From JAKFEE01 sp036675815 (GTDB lineage: Bacteria > Pseudomonadota > Alphaproteobacteria > Rhodospirillales > Magnetospirillaceae), in contig JAKFEE010000004.1 of assembly GCA_036675815.1 (NCBI GenBank), positions 1-64,000 of the forward strand: DNA of 64,000 nucleotides, in the 5' to 3' direction. A program made the translations under genes and the position numbers. Shown piece after piece: positions 25,870-35,582 of this stretch; the first letter of the stretch is position 1; the number at the start of each line of letters is the position of its first letter. The notes beneath the pieces were generated by a model. It made no database searches, was not told the DNA's origin, and was given only the letters and a program-made list of their open reading frames with translations.

Positions 25870-26292
25870 ATGACCGCGATCGATCTGACGTTGCGCGACA
25901 ATTTCCGCTATTGGACCGACGAGACGATCCGGTTCGCCGATCTCGACCGGTTGGGGCACGTCAACAACATCGCCTTCGCCGTCTATGCCGAAAGCGGCCG
26001 CGTCGCCTTCCTCGAGCACAATGCCCCGAATTCGACGGCGGGCGGCGTCGGCTGGGTGATCGTCAAGCTCCATATCGATTTCCTGGCACAGGCGCACTAT
26101 CCGGGCCGGGTGGAAATCGGCAGCCGGGTCATGAAGCTCGGCCGCTCCTCCTGCACCCTCGGCCAAGGCATGTTCACCGACGGGCGCTGCTTCGGGCGCG
26201 TCGATTCGGTGTGCGTGTGGACCGACCTGCACAACGGCAAGTCGCTGCCTTTGCCCGACGGCGTACGTGCGGCGCTGCAGCGCTTCGCCTGA
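25870..26292 (+). CDS. Acyl-CoA thioesterase (4HBT hot-dog family)
   Basis: A 140-residue single-domain hot-dog protein resembling YbgC/4-hydroxybenzoyl-CoA thioesterases. The active-site region IRFADLDRLGHVNNIAFAVY contains the Asp and the His-Val-Asn typical of the family. The strand KLHIDFLAQAHYPGRVEIGS also fits. It likely hydrolyses acyl-CoA thioesters in the cytoplasm; chain preference is unknown. The ATP-binding gene follows after three bases, so they are probably cotranscribed. GGAGGG precedes the ATG. Confidence 0.88.
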   Translation: MTAIDLTLRDNFRYWTDETIRFADLDRLGHVNNIAFAVYAESGRVAFLEHNAPNSTAGGVGWVIVKLHIDFLAQAHYPGRVEIGSRVMKLGRSSCTLGQGMFTDGRCFGRVDSVCVWTDLHNGKSLPLPDGVRAALQRFA

Positions 26293-26295
26293 TCG

Positions 26296-26907
26296 ATGCT
26301 GGTCCTCCGGCGCCTGAGCACAAGGATTCTGGCCCCGGTGTCGTTCGAGCTCGAGGATGGTGCCTGCGTCGCCGTGCGCGGCCCCTCCGGGGCCGGCAAG
26401 ACGGTACTGCTGCGCGCCATTGCCGACCTCGATCCCAGCGATGGCGACGTCCTGCTTGACGGCACGGCGCGTGAGGACATGGCGGCGCCGGAGTGGCGCC
26501 AGCGTGTCCGCTACCTGGCCGCCGAGCCGGGGTGGTGGGCGCCCACAGTGGCGGCGCATTTCGACGACTGGGCGGCGGCCATGCCTCTGCTCGAGCGTCT
26601 CGGCCTGCCGCGCGACATCGGCGCGGCGGCGGTGGCGCGCCTGTCGACCGGCGAGCGCCAGCGTCTGGCCCTGATTCGCGGCCTCGCCCTGCCGCCGCGG
26701 GTGCTGCTGGCCGACGAGCCGACCGCCGCCCTCGATGCCACGACGGTGGCCGCCGTCGAGCGCTGGATGTACGAGCTGCGCGCCGGGGGCATGGCCATTC
26801 TGTGGGTCACGCACGACGACGCCCAAGCGATGCGGGTTGCCGAGCGCGTGCTGCGTGTGGCCGGCGGGCAGGTGAGGGAGGCGCCCGATGACCTACCTGA
26901 CGCTTGA
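26296..26907 (+). CDS. fetA: ABC transporter ATP-binding protein (FetA-like)
   Basis: The ATPase of a small two-gene exporter of the FetAB/YbbLM type, linked to iron export and oxidative-stress resistance in E. coli. The 203-residue product has Walker A GPSGAGKTVLLRAI, the signature LSTGERQRLALIRGL and Walker B VLLADEPTAALDA, followed by the H-loop WVTHDD. It is short, as usual for this family. It overlaps the permease gene by 20 bases. The identification rests on the partner being UPF0014. Confidence 0.85.
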   Translation: MLVLRRLSTRILAPVSFELEDGACVAVRGPSGAGKTVLLRAIADLDPSDGDVLLDGTAREDMAAPEWRQRVRYLAAEPGWWAPTVAAHFDDWAAAMPLLERLGLPRDIGAAAVARLSTGERQRLALIRGLALPPRVLLADEPTAALDATTVAAVERWMYELRAGGMAILWVTHDDAQAMRVAERVLRVAGGQVREAPDDLPDA

Positions 26908-27682
26908 CTGGACCGATTTGGCCCTCGCGTCGGTGCTGCTGTTCATCGATGCCGGCTTGTCCGTGGCCCTGCATCTGGGGCTGGCCCGAAGCTTGCTCGT
27001 CGCGTCGCTGCGCATGGTGGTGCAACTGGCGCTGGTCGGGCTTGCCCTCACCACGCTGTTCGCCCTGGTGTCGCCGCTGTGGACGGCGGTGGCGGCGCTG
27101 ATGATGGTGCTGTTCGCCGGCCGCGAGATCCTGGCGCGCCAGGAACGGCGCCTGAGCGGCGGCTGGGGCTACGGCCTGGGCACCGGTTGCATGATGCTTG
27201 CCGCCGGCGTCGTCACCATCTTCGCCCTGACCACGCAGGTCCGCCCAGACCCATGGTACGACCCGCGCTACCTGCTGCCGCTGTTGGGCATGGTGCTGGG
27301 CAACACCATGACCGGCATCAGCCTCGGCCTGCACGCGCTGACCAGCGGGGCCGCCGGCCAGCGTGCCGGCATCGAGGCGCGGCTGGCGCTGGGCCATGAT
27401 CGCCGCCAGGCCATGCTGCCCCTCTTGCGGGCGGCATTGCGCAACGCCTTGATGCCGATCATCAACTCCATGTCGGCCACCGGCCTGGTGTCGCTGCCCG
27501 GCATGATGACCGGCCAGATCCTGGCCGGTGTGCCGCCGGTCGAAGCCGTGAAGTATCAGGTGCTGGTGATGTTCCTGATCGCCGGCGGGACCGGTCTCGG
27601 CGCGGTCGCCGCGGTGGTCGGTGCGGCCTATCGCCTGACCGACGGGCGGCATCGCTTGCGGCTCGATCGACTGCGGGGATAA
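26888..27682 (+). CDS. fetB: ABC transporter permease (FetB-like, UPF0014)
   Basis: Inner-membrane partner of the preceding ATPase. The 264-residue product has about six to seven hydrophobic segments. It carries the family blocks SLRMVVQLALVGLALTTLF, MVLFAGREILARQERRL, LGMVLGNTMTGISLGL and SATGLVSLPGMMTGQILAG. These fix it as the UPF0014/FetB family. The substrate is probably iron, by analogy. Translation is coupled to fetA by overlap. Confidence 0.88.
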   Translation: MTYLTLDWTDLALASVLLFIDAGLSVALHLGLARSLLVASLRMVVQLALVGLALTTLFALVSPLWTAVAALMMVLFAGREILARQERRLSGGWGYGLGTGCMMLAAGVVTIFALTTQVRPDPWYDPRYLLPLLGMVLGNTMTGISLGLHALTSGAAGQRAGIEARLALGHDRRQAMLPLLRAALRNALMPIINSMSATGLVSLPGMMTGQILAGVPPVEAVKYQVLVMFLIAGGTGLGAVAAVVGAAYRLTDGRHRLRLDRLRG

Positions 27683-27711
27683 TAGCTGTGACGCCAGCAG
27701 CGAGGGATGGA

Positions 27712-28719
27712 ATGAAGGAATTCAGGTTCGACAGCGTCCGCCTGTTGTTGGCGATTGCCGATGGACGCAGGCGTCAGGAACTGAAAAAGGCGCTTGCCGG
27801 GCAAGGCTTTCGCCAGATCCTCGACGCTGCCGATCATGCCCCGGCCCTCGACGTGGTCGTGCGCAATGCCGTGGACGTGATGGTCATCGACGTCGACTTG
27901 CCCGGCGGCGACGCCTGCACGCTCGTTGACCAACTGCGTCACCACAAGATCGGCAACAATCCGTTCCTCGTCACCCTGGTCCTTGCCGGCGCTCCCACGG
28001 AAGCGGTCGTGCGACGCGTGATCGACAGCGGCGTCGACGACCTGCTCGTGGAACCGATCGGCCCCGACGCGTTGATCCAGCGGATCAAGGCGCTGGCGCG
28101 TGGGCGCAAGCCGTTCGTGGTCACGCACGACTATATCGGCCCCGATCGCCGCCACTCGCCGCGGGCCGGCGGGCCGAACGTGACGTTGGTCGACGTTCCC
28201 AATCCGCTGCGCTCCAAGGCGGTGGCCAACTCGGACACCAAGAGCCTGCAGCGCCTCATCGACACGGCGGCGGCACGCATCAACCAGCAGAAGATGGAAC
28301 GCCATGCGGTTCAGATCGGCTATTTGGCCGAGCAGGTGGCCCGTCACTTCACCGACGGCCGATTGACGGCACGCGAACCGGGGGTGCTGGCGCTGATCGT
28401 CGACAATCTGCGCCGCATGGCGGTCGTCGCCGATGATCTGGGCCAGCGCATGCGCGGCACCCGCCACGCCCACGTCGCCGCGTTGGCACTGTCACTGATC
28501 GGCATCACCGAGCGCGTCATCGCTGCCATCGCGCAGCCGTCGGGCCAACCCAGGGACGGCGGAACGTTGCGCAGCGACGTCGAACTGGTGCCCAAGATCG
28601 CGCTGGCACTCAGCCGTGCCTTCGACATCGAACACGATTCGGTGGAGGCGGCACACGAAATCTCACAGTCGCTGCAAAATTTCGCCCAGCGCCATGCGGA
28701 GCCGGCGGGCGACGGCTGA
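27712..28719 (+). CDS. Response regulator with C-terminal helical domain
   Basis: The N-terminal receiver (about 1-125) has FDSVRLLLAIADG, the phospho-Asp in VMVIDVDLPGG (D60) and the C-terminal LLVEPIGPDALIQRIKAL, with Glu in place of the usual Lys. A YIGPDRR motif follows (about 145), a marker seen in many alphaproteobacterial signalling proteins, then an all-helical domain of about 180 residues that I cannot assign. ATG 27712 is preferred because GAGGGA lies at the right distance; GTG 27688 is possible. It starts shortly after fetB and may be in the same transcript. Confidence 0.75.
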   Translation: MKEFRFDSVRLLLAIADGRRRQELKKALAGQGFRQILDAADHAPALDVVVRNAVDVMVIDVDLPGGDACTLVDQLRHHKIGNNPFLVTLVLAGAPTEAVVRRVIDSGVDDLLVEPIGPDALIQRIKALARGRKPFVVTHDYIGPDRRHSPRAGGPNVTLVDVPNPLRSKAVANSDTKSLQRLIDTAAARINQQKMERHAVQIGYLAEQVARHFTDGRLTAREPGVLALIVDNLRRMAVVADDLGQRMRGTRHAHVAALALSLIGITERVIAAIAQPSGQPRDGGTLRSDVELVPKIALALSRAFDIEHDSVEAAHEISQSLQNFAQRHAEPAGDG

Positions 28720-28728
28720 GCCGCCGGC

Positions 28729-31383
28729 TCAGCGCAACGGCAGCGACACTTCGACGACTTCGGCGTCCGGCAAGGCCTTCACGGCGAAGCCCAGACGCTT
28801 GGCCAGGCCGATCATCGCCCGGTTCGACGCCAGGATCTGGCCGCCGATCTCGTCGGTGCCGCGGCTGCGCGTGTAGCGGATGACCTTGTCCATCAGCGTT
28901 CGTCCCAGGCCCTGGCCCTTCATGTCCGAGCGCACCGAGATGGCGAATTCGGCATGGCGGTTGTCGGGGTCGGTGATCGTGCGCACCGAACCCAGGGCTT
29001 CCTTTCCGTCCATGACGATGAACGCCATCTCGCGCTCGTAGTCGATCTGGGTGTAGCGCGCCATCTGGGCATGGGTCACCGGGCCGGCGCCGCCGAAGAA
29101 GCGATTCTTCACGTCCTCGGGCGACATGCGGTCCTTGAGGGCGCGATAGGCGGCCTCGTCCTCGGGGCGGATGGGGCGCAGCAGCACCCGTCGGCCATCG
29201 CGCAGTTCCCCCCATTCCTCGAGTTCCTTGGGATAGGGGCGGATGGCCAGGCGCGCCTGGCCGATGGCGGGCGCGCGGGCGATCTTCATCCGCGCGTCGA
29301 CGACGGTGGTGCCCTTGTCGTCGGCGAACAGGGGGTTGATGTCCAGCTCGACCACCTCGGGCAGGTCGATGACGATCTGCGACACCTGGGCCAGCGCCAT
29401 GCACACCGCCTGCACGTCGGCCGCCGGCCGGTCCTGGCTGGCCTCCAGCAGACGGCTGATGCGGGTGCGCGACACCACCTCGCGCGCCAGCGGGATGTTG
29501 AGCGGCGGCAGGCCGACGGCATGATCGCGCACCACCTCGACGGCGCGGCCGCCTTCGCCGAACAGGATGACCGGGCCGAACAGCGGGTCGGTGGCGATGC
29601 CCATGACCAACTGGCGCGCGTGCAGGCGCGGCACCATGCGCTGCACCAGGAAGCCGTCGAAGCGGGCCTCGGGGCGGCGGCTGCGCAGGCGATTGGCCAT
29701 GGCATGGGCGGCGGCGCGCACGGCGTCGGCGTTCTCGAGGGTCAGCGCCACGCCGCCGACATCCCATTTGCGCAGGATGTCGGGCGAATGGATGGTCACC
29801 GCCACCGGGTAACCGATGTCGTCGGCGACGGCCGCCGCCTCGTCGGCGGTGGCGGCGATGCGGGCGGCCACCACGTTCATGCCGTAGGCGGCCAGGATGG
29901 TCTTGGTCTCGGGTTCGGTGAGCAGGGCGCGGCCTTCGGCCAAGGCCGCATCGACCACGCGCCGCGCCGTCGCCACGTCGGGGTGGAAGTCCGTCGCCAG
30001 CGACGGCGGCGTCTCCATCAGCATCTCCTGGGTGCGGCGATGCTCGACCATGTGCATGAAGGCGCGCACCGCGGCCCGCGGCGTGTCGTAGGTGGCCATG
30101 CCGGCCTCGGCGAACAGGCGCCGCCCGACGCTGGCCTCATGGCCGCCGACCCAGCAGGTGAGCACGCTGGCGCCGATCTCGCGCGTGGCGGCGATGACCT
30201 GACGTGCCGCCTCGGCGCTCGAGGTCAGGGTGTAGGGGGCGTGCATCACCAGGATGGCGTCCACCCCCTTGTCGGCGTCGAGGATCTTCAGCGCTTGGCC
30301 GTAACGCTCGCCGGCGCCGGGACCGATGTCGGCGGGGTTGCCGGGGGTGCGTACCACCGTCTTCAGCCGTTGCAAGGTTTCCGGCGCCAGGGTCGCCAGG
30401 CGGCCGCCGGCGCGGGCCAGTTCGTCGGTCGCCATCATCCCGGTGCCGCCGCCGGTGGCGAGCACCGCCAGACGGTCGCCGTGCACCGGGCGGGCGCGGG
30501 CGAGTGTTTCGACGGTGCCGAACAGCTCGTCCAGCGAATGCACGCGCAGGATGCCGGCGCGGCGCAGCGCCGCCTCGAACACGGCATCGGGCGTCGCCAG
30601 GAAGCTCGACAACGTCGCTGCCGGCGGCGGCGCGTCGACGATCTCGCCGACGCCGGCCTTGACCGCGATCACCGGCTTGTTGCGGGCGGCGAAGCGGGCG
30701 GCGGCGAGGAAATCGCGGCGCTGCGAGATCGATTCGATGTAGAGCAGGATGGCGCCGGTGGCCGGATCGTTGCCCAGGAAATCCAGCAGGTCGTCGAAGC
30801 CGACGTCGGCGCCGTCGCCCAGGGCGACGAAGCGCGAGAAGCCGATGCCGCGCGGCAGCGCCCAGTCGAGAATGGTCGAGGATAGCGCCCCCGACTGCGA
30901 GACGAAGGCGACGCGCCCGGGCAGCGCGGCGACGTGGGAGAAGCTGGCATTGAGGCCGGCGCGCGGCACCATCAGCCCGAGCGAGGTGCCGCCCAGGATG
31001 CGCAAGCCATGGGGCCGCGCCGCCGCCAGCATCGCCTGCTGCAGCGTGCCGCCGCCGGAAGCCGGCGCGCCGAGGCCGCCGCTGACCACCACGGCGGCGC
31101 GGGTTCCGCGCCGGCCGAGCGCGGCGACGATGCCGGGAACCGTCGGCGCCGGCGTGCAGATGACGGCCAGATCGGGCGTTTCCGGCAGGCTGTCGACGTC
31201 GGGATAGGCGAAGACGCCGGTGACCGCCCGCTGCTCGGGGTGGACCGGCATCACCGGCCCGGGGAAGCGGCCCTCGAGCAGATTGCGCATGACGACGTGG
31301 CCGACCGAGTCCGGTCGGTTGGAGGCCCCGATCACGGCGACGGCCGCCGGCTCGAACAGGGCGGAGAGATTGTGCAGCGACAT
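28729..31383 (-). CDS. Bifunctional acyl-CoA synthetase (NDP-forming)-like / GNAT lysine acetyltransferase
   Basis: Large Pat/YfiQ-like protein of 884 residues. Order: CoA-binding Rossmann domain (about 1-130, AVIGASNRPDSVGHVVMRNL), succinyl-CoA-ligase-like domains (140-450), ATP-grasp domain (480-690, LTEPETKTILAAYGMNVVAA and VELDINPLFAD). The C-terminal GNAT domain (720-884) includes VRSDMKGQGLGRTLMDKVIR. Such enzymes acetylate lysines of acetyl-CoA synthetase and other metabolic proteins. The synthetase half usually has no catalytic activity; here that is not tested. It converges with the response regulator with a nine-base gap. Confidence 0.9.
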   Translation of the reverse strand: MSLHNLSALFEPAAVAVIGASNRPDSVGHVVMRNLLEGRFPGPVMPVHPEQRAVTGVFAYPDVDSLPETPDLAVICTPAPTVPGIVAALGRRGTRAAVVVSGGLGAPASGGGTLQQAMLAAARPHGLRILGGTSLGLMVPRAGLNASFSHVAALPGRVAFVSQSGALSSTILDWALPRGIGFSRFVALGDGADVGFDDLLDFLGNDPATGAILLYIESISQRRDFLAAARFAARNKPVIAVKAGVGEIVDAPPPAATLSSFLATPDAVFEAALRRAGILRVHSLDELFGTVETLARARPVHGDRLAVLATGGGTGMMATDELARAGGRLATLAPETLQRLKTVVRTPGNPADIGPGAGERYGQALKILDADKGVDAILVMHAPYTLTSSAEAARQVIAATREIGASVLTCWVGGHEASVGRRLFAEAGMATYDTPRAAVRAFMHMVEHRRTQEMLMETPPSLATDFHPDVATARRVVDAALAEGRALLTEPETKTILAAYGMNVVAARIAATADEAAAVADDIGYPVAVTIHSPDILRKWDVGGVALTLENADAVRAAAHAMANRLRSRRPEARFDGFLVQRMVPRLHARQLVMGIATDPLFGPVILFGEGGRAVEVVRDHAVGLPPLNIPLAREVVSRTRISRLLEASQDRPAADVQAVCMALAQVSQIVIDLPEVVELDINPLFADDKGTTVVDARMKIARAPAIGQARLAIRPYPKELEEWGELRDGRRVLLRPIRPEDEAAYRALKDRMSPEDVKNRFFGGAGPVTHAQMARYTQIDYEREMAFIVMDGKEALGSVRTITDPDNRHAEFAISVRSDMKGQGLGRTLMDKVIRYTRSRGTDEIGGQILASNRAMIGLAKRLGFAVKALPDAEVVEVSLPLR

Positions 31384-31494
31384 GCGCCCAAGCTAGCATC
31401 GGGCGGGCCGCCCGGCCAGCCGGTGATGCCTATGCCCAATGACATCCGGTCCGACGGACGTAAAGGGGAAGGCCGGAGCCTCCCCCTGGGCAAT

Positions 31495-31692
31495 TCAGGG
31501 CACGGCGCGTGTGACCTCGCGGCGGACGTAGTAGTAATCCCAGTCACCGGGCGGCGGCGCCATCCACTGCGTAGTGCTCGGCTGCACCACAGTGGTTTCC
31601 GCCGGGACGGCGCTCACTTCCCGTTCGGTCGTGCAGGCGCCCAGGCCGAACACGACCGCCGCGGCGGTGAGCAGCTTCGTCGTCCAATACAT
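31495..31692 (-). CDS. Small putative lipoprotein
   Basis: A 65-residue product with a clear lipoprotein signal (KLLTAAAVVFGLGACTT, Cys20). The mature region is short and Thr/Pro/Val-rich, then MAPPPGDWDYYYVRREVTRA. A near-perfect ribosome site (GGAGGA) lies six bases before the ATG, so expression is likely. No function is known. Confidence 0.65.
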   Translation of the reverse strand: MYWTTKLLTAAAVVFGLGACTTEREVSAVPAETTVVQPSTTQWMAPPPGDWDYYYVRREVTRAVP

Positions 31693-31888
31693 GACTTCCT
31701 CCGTACTGACGGGCGACAGGTCGCCCAGTCCATTCGATGTAGGGCGGTGGCCGCATCCTACCAATCGGTTGTTCGGATAGAGAGGCGCGTCGGAGGTGGT
31801 GGTCGATCAGCGCTGCCGCCGCTAGTACAATGGTCGGACTCACCCCGTGGCGATTGCCGCGGCGGTGCGGCGGTTGCATTGTCGCCGC

Positions 31889-34648
31889 ATGGATGTGGAA
31901 GCCGATTTCACCGAGGCGACCTCTCTTTCCGCCGAGGGCATGCCGACGGCTCCTTGGCACACCCTGGCCACCGAGGCCGTGCGCCAGCGGCTGCAGACGG
32001 GTCTGGGTGGCCTCGACGAGCACGAAGTCGTTCGCCGCCTCGCCCAGCATGGCCCCAATCGCCTGGCCCCGCCGCGGCGCCGCGGGCCGCTTCAGCGCCT
32101 GCTCAGCCAGTTCCACAACATCCTGCTCTATGTGATGATGGGGGCAGGTGCCATCACCGCCGTCCTCGGTCACTGGGTGGATACCGGCGTGCTGCTGGCT
32201 GCCGTGGCCATCAACGTGATCATCGGCTTCCTGCAGGAAGGCAGGGCCGAGGCGTCGCTCGACGCCATTCGGGCGATGTTGTCGCCCCGCGCCACCGTAT
32301 TTCGCGACGGCACCCGGCGTGAGATCGACGCCGCCGAGCTGGTGCCCGGCGATCTGGTCCAGCTTTGCTCGGGCGATCGCGTTCCGGCCGATCTGCGCCT
32401 GGTCGCGACGAAGGAGCTGTGTCTCGATGAGGCGGCATTGACCGGCGAATCGCTGCCGGTCGAGAAGGGCTGCGCGCCTGCGGCGGCCGATGCCCCGGTG
32501 GGCGACCGCTACTGCATGGCCTATTCGGGCACGGTCGTCGTGCATGGCCAGGGCACCGGCATCGTCGTCGCCACCGGCATTGCGACCGAACTGGGCAAGA
32601 TCAACCGGATGCTGGCCGGCATTCGCAGCCTGGCAACGCCCCTGCTGCGCCAGATCGACCGCTTCGGCCGCATGCTGGCCGTGGCCATCCTGGCGCTGGC
32701 GGCGGCGACCTTCCTGGTCGGCACGCTGTGGCGGGGGCACGCAGCCTCGGAGATGTTCATGATGGTCGTGGCCCTGGCGGCCTCGGCCATCCCGGAAGGG
32801 CTGCCGGCCGTCATGACCGTCGCCCTGGCGCTCGGCGTGCAGCGGATGGCACGCCACAAGGCGATCATCCGCCGCCTGCCGGCGGTCGAGGCCCTCGGCT
32901 CGGTAACGGTGATCTGCTCGGACAAGACGGGCACGCTCACGCGCAATGAAATGACCGTGCAGCGCGTCGTCTGCGGCGGCCACGTGTTCGATGTCGGCGG
33001 CATCGGCTATGCCCCGGTCGGAGACCTCAGCATCGACGGCCGCATCATCGACGTTGCCCATTATCCTGCCCTCAGGCACGCCATCGGTGCGGGTGTCCTG
33101 TGCAACGACGCCCGCCTGCGACAGGATGACGACATCTGGAGCGTGGAAGGCGACCCGACCGAGGGCGCCTTGCTCGTCCTTGGTATGAAGGCCGGATTGG
33201 CCTATCGGGATGCCGAAGCGGCCTGGCCTCGAATCGACTCGATCCCGTTCGAGTCGGAACGCCGTTTCATGGCCACGCATCATCGCGATGCCGGTGACGG
33301 CGAGTTCATCCTGGCCAAGGGCGCGCCGGAACGTGTCTTCGACATGTGCTCGCTGGAGATGCGCCATGGTGACGAGCAACCGATCGATGTCGACCATTGG
33401 CGCCGCATGGCCACGGATACCGCCGCCCAGGGCTTGCGCGTGCTGGCGCTGGCGCGCCGGCGCGGCGCGCCCACGGCCGCTGGCCTGCGCTTGGCCGATG
33501 TCGAGGGCGGTTACACGATCCTGGCGCTGGTCGGTATCGTCGATCCGCCGCGCGAGGAGGCGATCCAGGCGGTCGGCGAATGCCACCAGGCCGGCATCCG
33601 CGTCAAGATGATCACGGGCGACCACGGCGAGACGGCACGCGCCATCGGCGCCCAGCTCGGCATCGGCGCCGGCAAGCCGGAGGTGACCGGTGCCGAGATC
33701 GCGCTCATGGACGAGGCCGCCCTGCGCCGCGTCGCCATGGAGGTCGACGTCTTCGCGCGCACCAGCCCCGAACACAAGCTGCGCCTGGTCAAGGCCTTGC
33801 AGGACGACGGCCAGGTGGTGGCGATGACCGGTGACGGGGTCAACGACGCCCCGGCCCTCAAGCGGGCGGATATCGGCGTGGCGATGGGCAGGAAAGGCAC
33901 CGAGGCGGCCAAGGAGGCGGCCGACATGGTGCTCGCCGATGACAATTTCGCCACCATCGCGCGGGCCGTCCGCGAGGGGCGCGCCGTCTACGACAATCTG
34001 AAGAAGTTCATTCTCTTCATGCTGCCGACCAACGGCGGCGAGGCGCTGGTCGTGATCGCCGCCATCCTGTTCGAGTTCACCCTGCCGCTCACGCCGGCGC
34101 AGGTATTGTGGATCAACATGGTGACCTCGAGCACGTTGGGCCTGGCGCTGGCCTTCGAGCCGGCGGAACACGGCATCATGACCCGCCCGCCGCGGCCGCC
34201 CAAGACCGCGATGCTGTCCGGCTTCTTCGTCTGGCGCGTCACCATGGTTTCGATGCTCATGATGGGTGGGGCGCTGGGCTTGTTCCTATGGGAACTGACG
34301 GCCGGCACCGGAATCGAGGCGGCGCGCACCATGGCCGTCAATGCCGTCGTCGCCGCCGAGATCTTCTATCTGTTCAACAGCCGCTACATCGTCGCACCGG
34401 TGACCACATGGACGGGCCTGACCGGAAATCCTTACGTACTGCTGGCGGCCACCGCCTGCATTCCCTTGCAGATCGCCTTCACCCATGCCTCGTTCCTCCA
34501 GGACATCTTCGGCTCGACCGATCTGTCGGGGCTGGAATGGCTGAAGGTCATCGGTGCTGGCTTTCTCGTCTTCAGTCTGGCGGAATGTGAGAAGTTCGTC
34601 ATTCGGCGGCTGCGACCGCTGGCGGGTCACGAGGAGCGAAGGCGATGA
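31889..34648 (+). CDS. P-type cation-transporting ATPase (P2 type)
   Basis: Ion pump with the full P-type core: N-terminal cation-ATPase domain (HEVVRRLAQHGPNRLAPP), actuator motif LTGESLPVEK, and M4 region AASAIPEGLPAVMTVAL. The phosphorylation loop CSDKTGTLTRNEMTVQ and hinge TGDGVNDAPALKRADIG follow, then six C-terminal membrane segments. The PEGLP in M4 suggests a Ca2+/Mn2+ or related P2 pump rather than a heavy-metal pump. Length is about 919 residues. The start is uncertain: GTG 31847 would add 14 residues and ATG 31940 would shorten it. It is followed by a universal stress protein, a common pairing. Confidence 0.9.
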   Translation: MDVEADFTEATSLSAEGMPTAPWHTLATEAVRQRLQTGLGGLDEHEVVRRLAQHGPNRLAPPRRRGPLQRLLSQFHNILLYVMMGAGAITAVLGHWVDTGVLLAAVAINVIIGFLQEGRAEASLDAIRAMLSPRATVFRDGTRREIDAAELVPGDLVQLCSGDRVPADLRLVATKELCLDEAALTGESLPVEKGCAPAAADAPVGDRYCMAYSGTVVVHGQGTGIVVATGIATELGKINRMLAGIRSLATPLLRQIDRFGRMLAVAILALAAATFLVGTLWRGHAASEMFMMVVALAASAIPEGLPAVMTVALALGVQRMARHKAIIRRLPAVEALGSVTVICSDKTGTLTRNEMTVQRVVCGGHVFDVGGIGYAPVGDLSIDGRIIDVAHYPALRHAIGAGVLCNDARLRQDDDIWSVEGDPTEGALLVLGMKAGLAYRDAEAAWPRIDSIPFESERRFMATHHRDAGDGEFILAKGAPERVFDMCSLEMRHGDEQPIDVDHWRRMATDTAAQGLRVLALARRRGAPTAAGLRLADVEGGYTILALVGIVDPPREEAIQAVGECHQAGIRVKMITGDHGETARAIGAQLGIGAGKPEVTGAEIALMDEAALRRVAMEVDVFARTSPEHKLRLVKALQDDGQVVAMTGDGVNDAPALKRADIGVAMGRKGTEAAKEAADMVLADDNFATIARAVREGRAVYDNLKKFILFMLPTNGGEALVVIAAILFEFTLPLTPAQVLWINMVTSSTLGLALAFEPAEHGIMTRPPRPPKTAMLSGFFVWRVTMVSMLMMGGALGLFLWELTAGTGIEAARTMAVNAVVAAEIFYLFNSRYIVAPVTTWTGLTGNPYVLLAATACIPLQIAFTHASFLQDIFGSTDLSGLEWLKVIGAGFLVFSLAECEKFVIRRLRPLAGHEERRR

Positions 34649-35520
34649 CGGAGCCGCGTACCACACCCCCCCGAACCATCCTGCTCGCCACCGACCTGAG
34701 TGCGCGCTGCGACCGCGCCCTCGACCGGGCGGTGCAACTCGCCAGTCAGTGGCGCGCGCAGCTCATCGCCCTTACGGTCATCGAGTCGCCCCGCGCCAAC
34801 GATGCCTTCGCCGCCATGCTCCCGTCGTGGCGCCAGGGCATCGATCCGATGCGTCTCGCCAGGCGACGCCTGCTGGCCGATTTGTCGGCGGCCCCGGACA
34901 ACGTGACGCCAATGGTCGAGGAGGGGAATCCTGCCGAGGTGATCGCCCGCGTTGCCGGTGAGCGCCGCTGCGACCTCATCATCACCGGCCTGGCGCGGGA
35001 CGAGACCCTGGGGCGCTTCAGCCTGGGGACCACCGTCGACCGCTTGATCCGTGGCGCGGCGGCGCCCGTCCTCATCGTGAAGAACCGTGCCTCGCGTGAC
35101 TATCGCACCGTTGTCGCCGCCAGCGACTTCTCGCCGGCATCGCGGCGGGCCCTGGAGACCGCCGCCGACTGGTTCCCCGGCGTGAACATGGCCCTGTTCC
35201 ACGCTTACGACGTGCCGTTTTCCGGGATGGCGTCCGACAGTGCGACATACCGCCGCGACCATCGCAACGTGGCCTTGGCCCACGGTGTGGAATTCCTGGC
35301 CGGCGCCGCCATTGCCCCCGAAACGCGCGAGGCGGTCAAGATGGTGATCGAATATGGCTCGCCCGAGGAGCTCGTTCAGCAGTACGTGCAGGAGTTCGAC
35401 GTCGATCTCGTCGTCCTCGGCTCGCGTGGCCGAAGTGCCGCCATCGACCTGCTCATCGGCAACACGGCGACGCAGATCCTGGGGCGACTGGAATGCGACG
35501 CCCTCGTCGTGCGCGGTTGA
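34645..35520 (+). CDS. Universal stress protein (two UspA domains)
   Basis: The 291-residue product has two UspA folds. Domain 1 (about 10-150) starts PRTILLATDLSARCDRALDR and ends with LGRFSLGTTVDRLIRGAAAP. Domain 2 (155-290) starts YRTVVAASDFSPASRRALET and ends with VVLGSRGRSAAIDLLIGNTA, the ATP-binding G-2x-G-9x-G type. Its ATG overlaps the P-type ATPase stop (ATGA), so the two are translationally coupled. A role in ion or energy stress is an inference from context. Confidence 0.9.
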   Translation: MTEPRTTPPRTILLATDLSARCDRALDRAVQLASQWRAQLIALTVIESPRANDAFAAMLPSWRQGIDPMRLARRRLLADLSAAPDNVTPMVEEGNPAEVIARVAGERRCDLIITGLARDETLGRFSLGTTVDRLIRGAAAPVLIVKNRASRDYRTVVAASDFSPASRRALETAADWFPGVNMALFHAYDVPFSGMASDSATYRRDHRNVALAHGVEFLAGAAIAPETREAVKMVIEYGSPEELVQQYVQEFDVDLVVLGSRGRSAAIDLLIGNTATQILGRLECDALVVRG

Positions 35521-35522
35521 CC

Positions 35523-35577
35523 GGAGCGCGGAGCTCCAGCTCCGCAAGATAAGGGCGGAGCTGGAGCTCCGCGCTCC
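35523..35577. repeat. Perfect 23-bp GGAGC-type palindrome between usp and tyrS
   Basis: The arm GGAGCGCGGAGCTCCAGCTC, extended by CGC, pairs perfectly with its inverted copy at 35555-35577 around a nine-base loop. It lies between convergent genes with three bases to the usp stop and six to the tyrS stop, and can serve as terminator for both. Related copies are at 22483 and 53850. Confidence 0.9.
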
Positions 35578-35582
35578 CGCTC

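Noticed and set aside
28954..30885. Long plus-strand frame (over 640 codons) opposite the acetyltransferase
   Set aside because: It runs antisense to a clearly real gene, and its Gly/His/Arg-rich composition is typical of a third-position-GC shadow.
31544..34171. 875-codon minus-strand frame opposite the P-type ATPase
   Set aside because: Shadow frame with high Arg/His/Gln; the plus strand has the complete P-type ATPase motifs.
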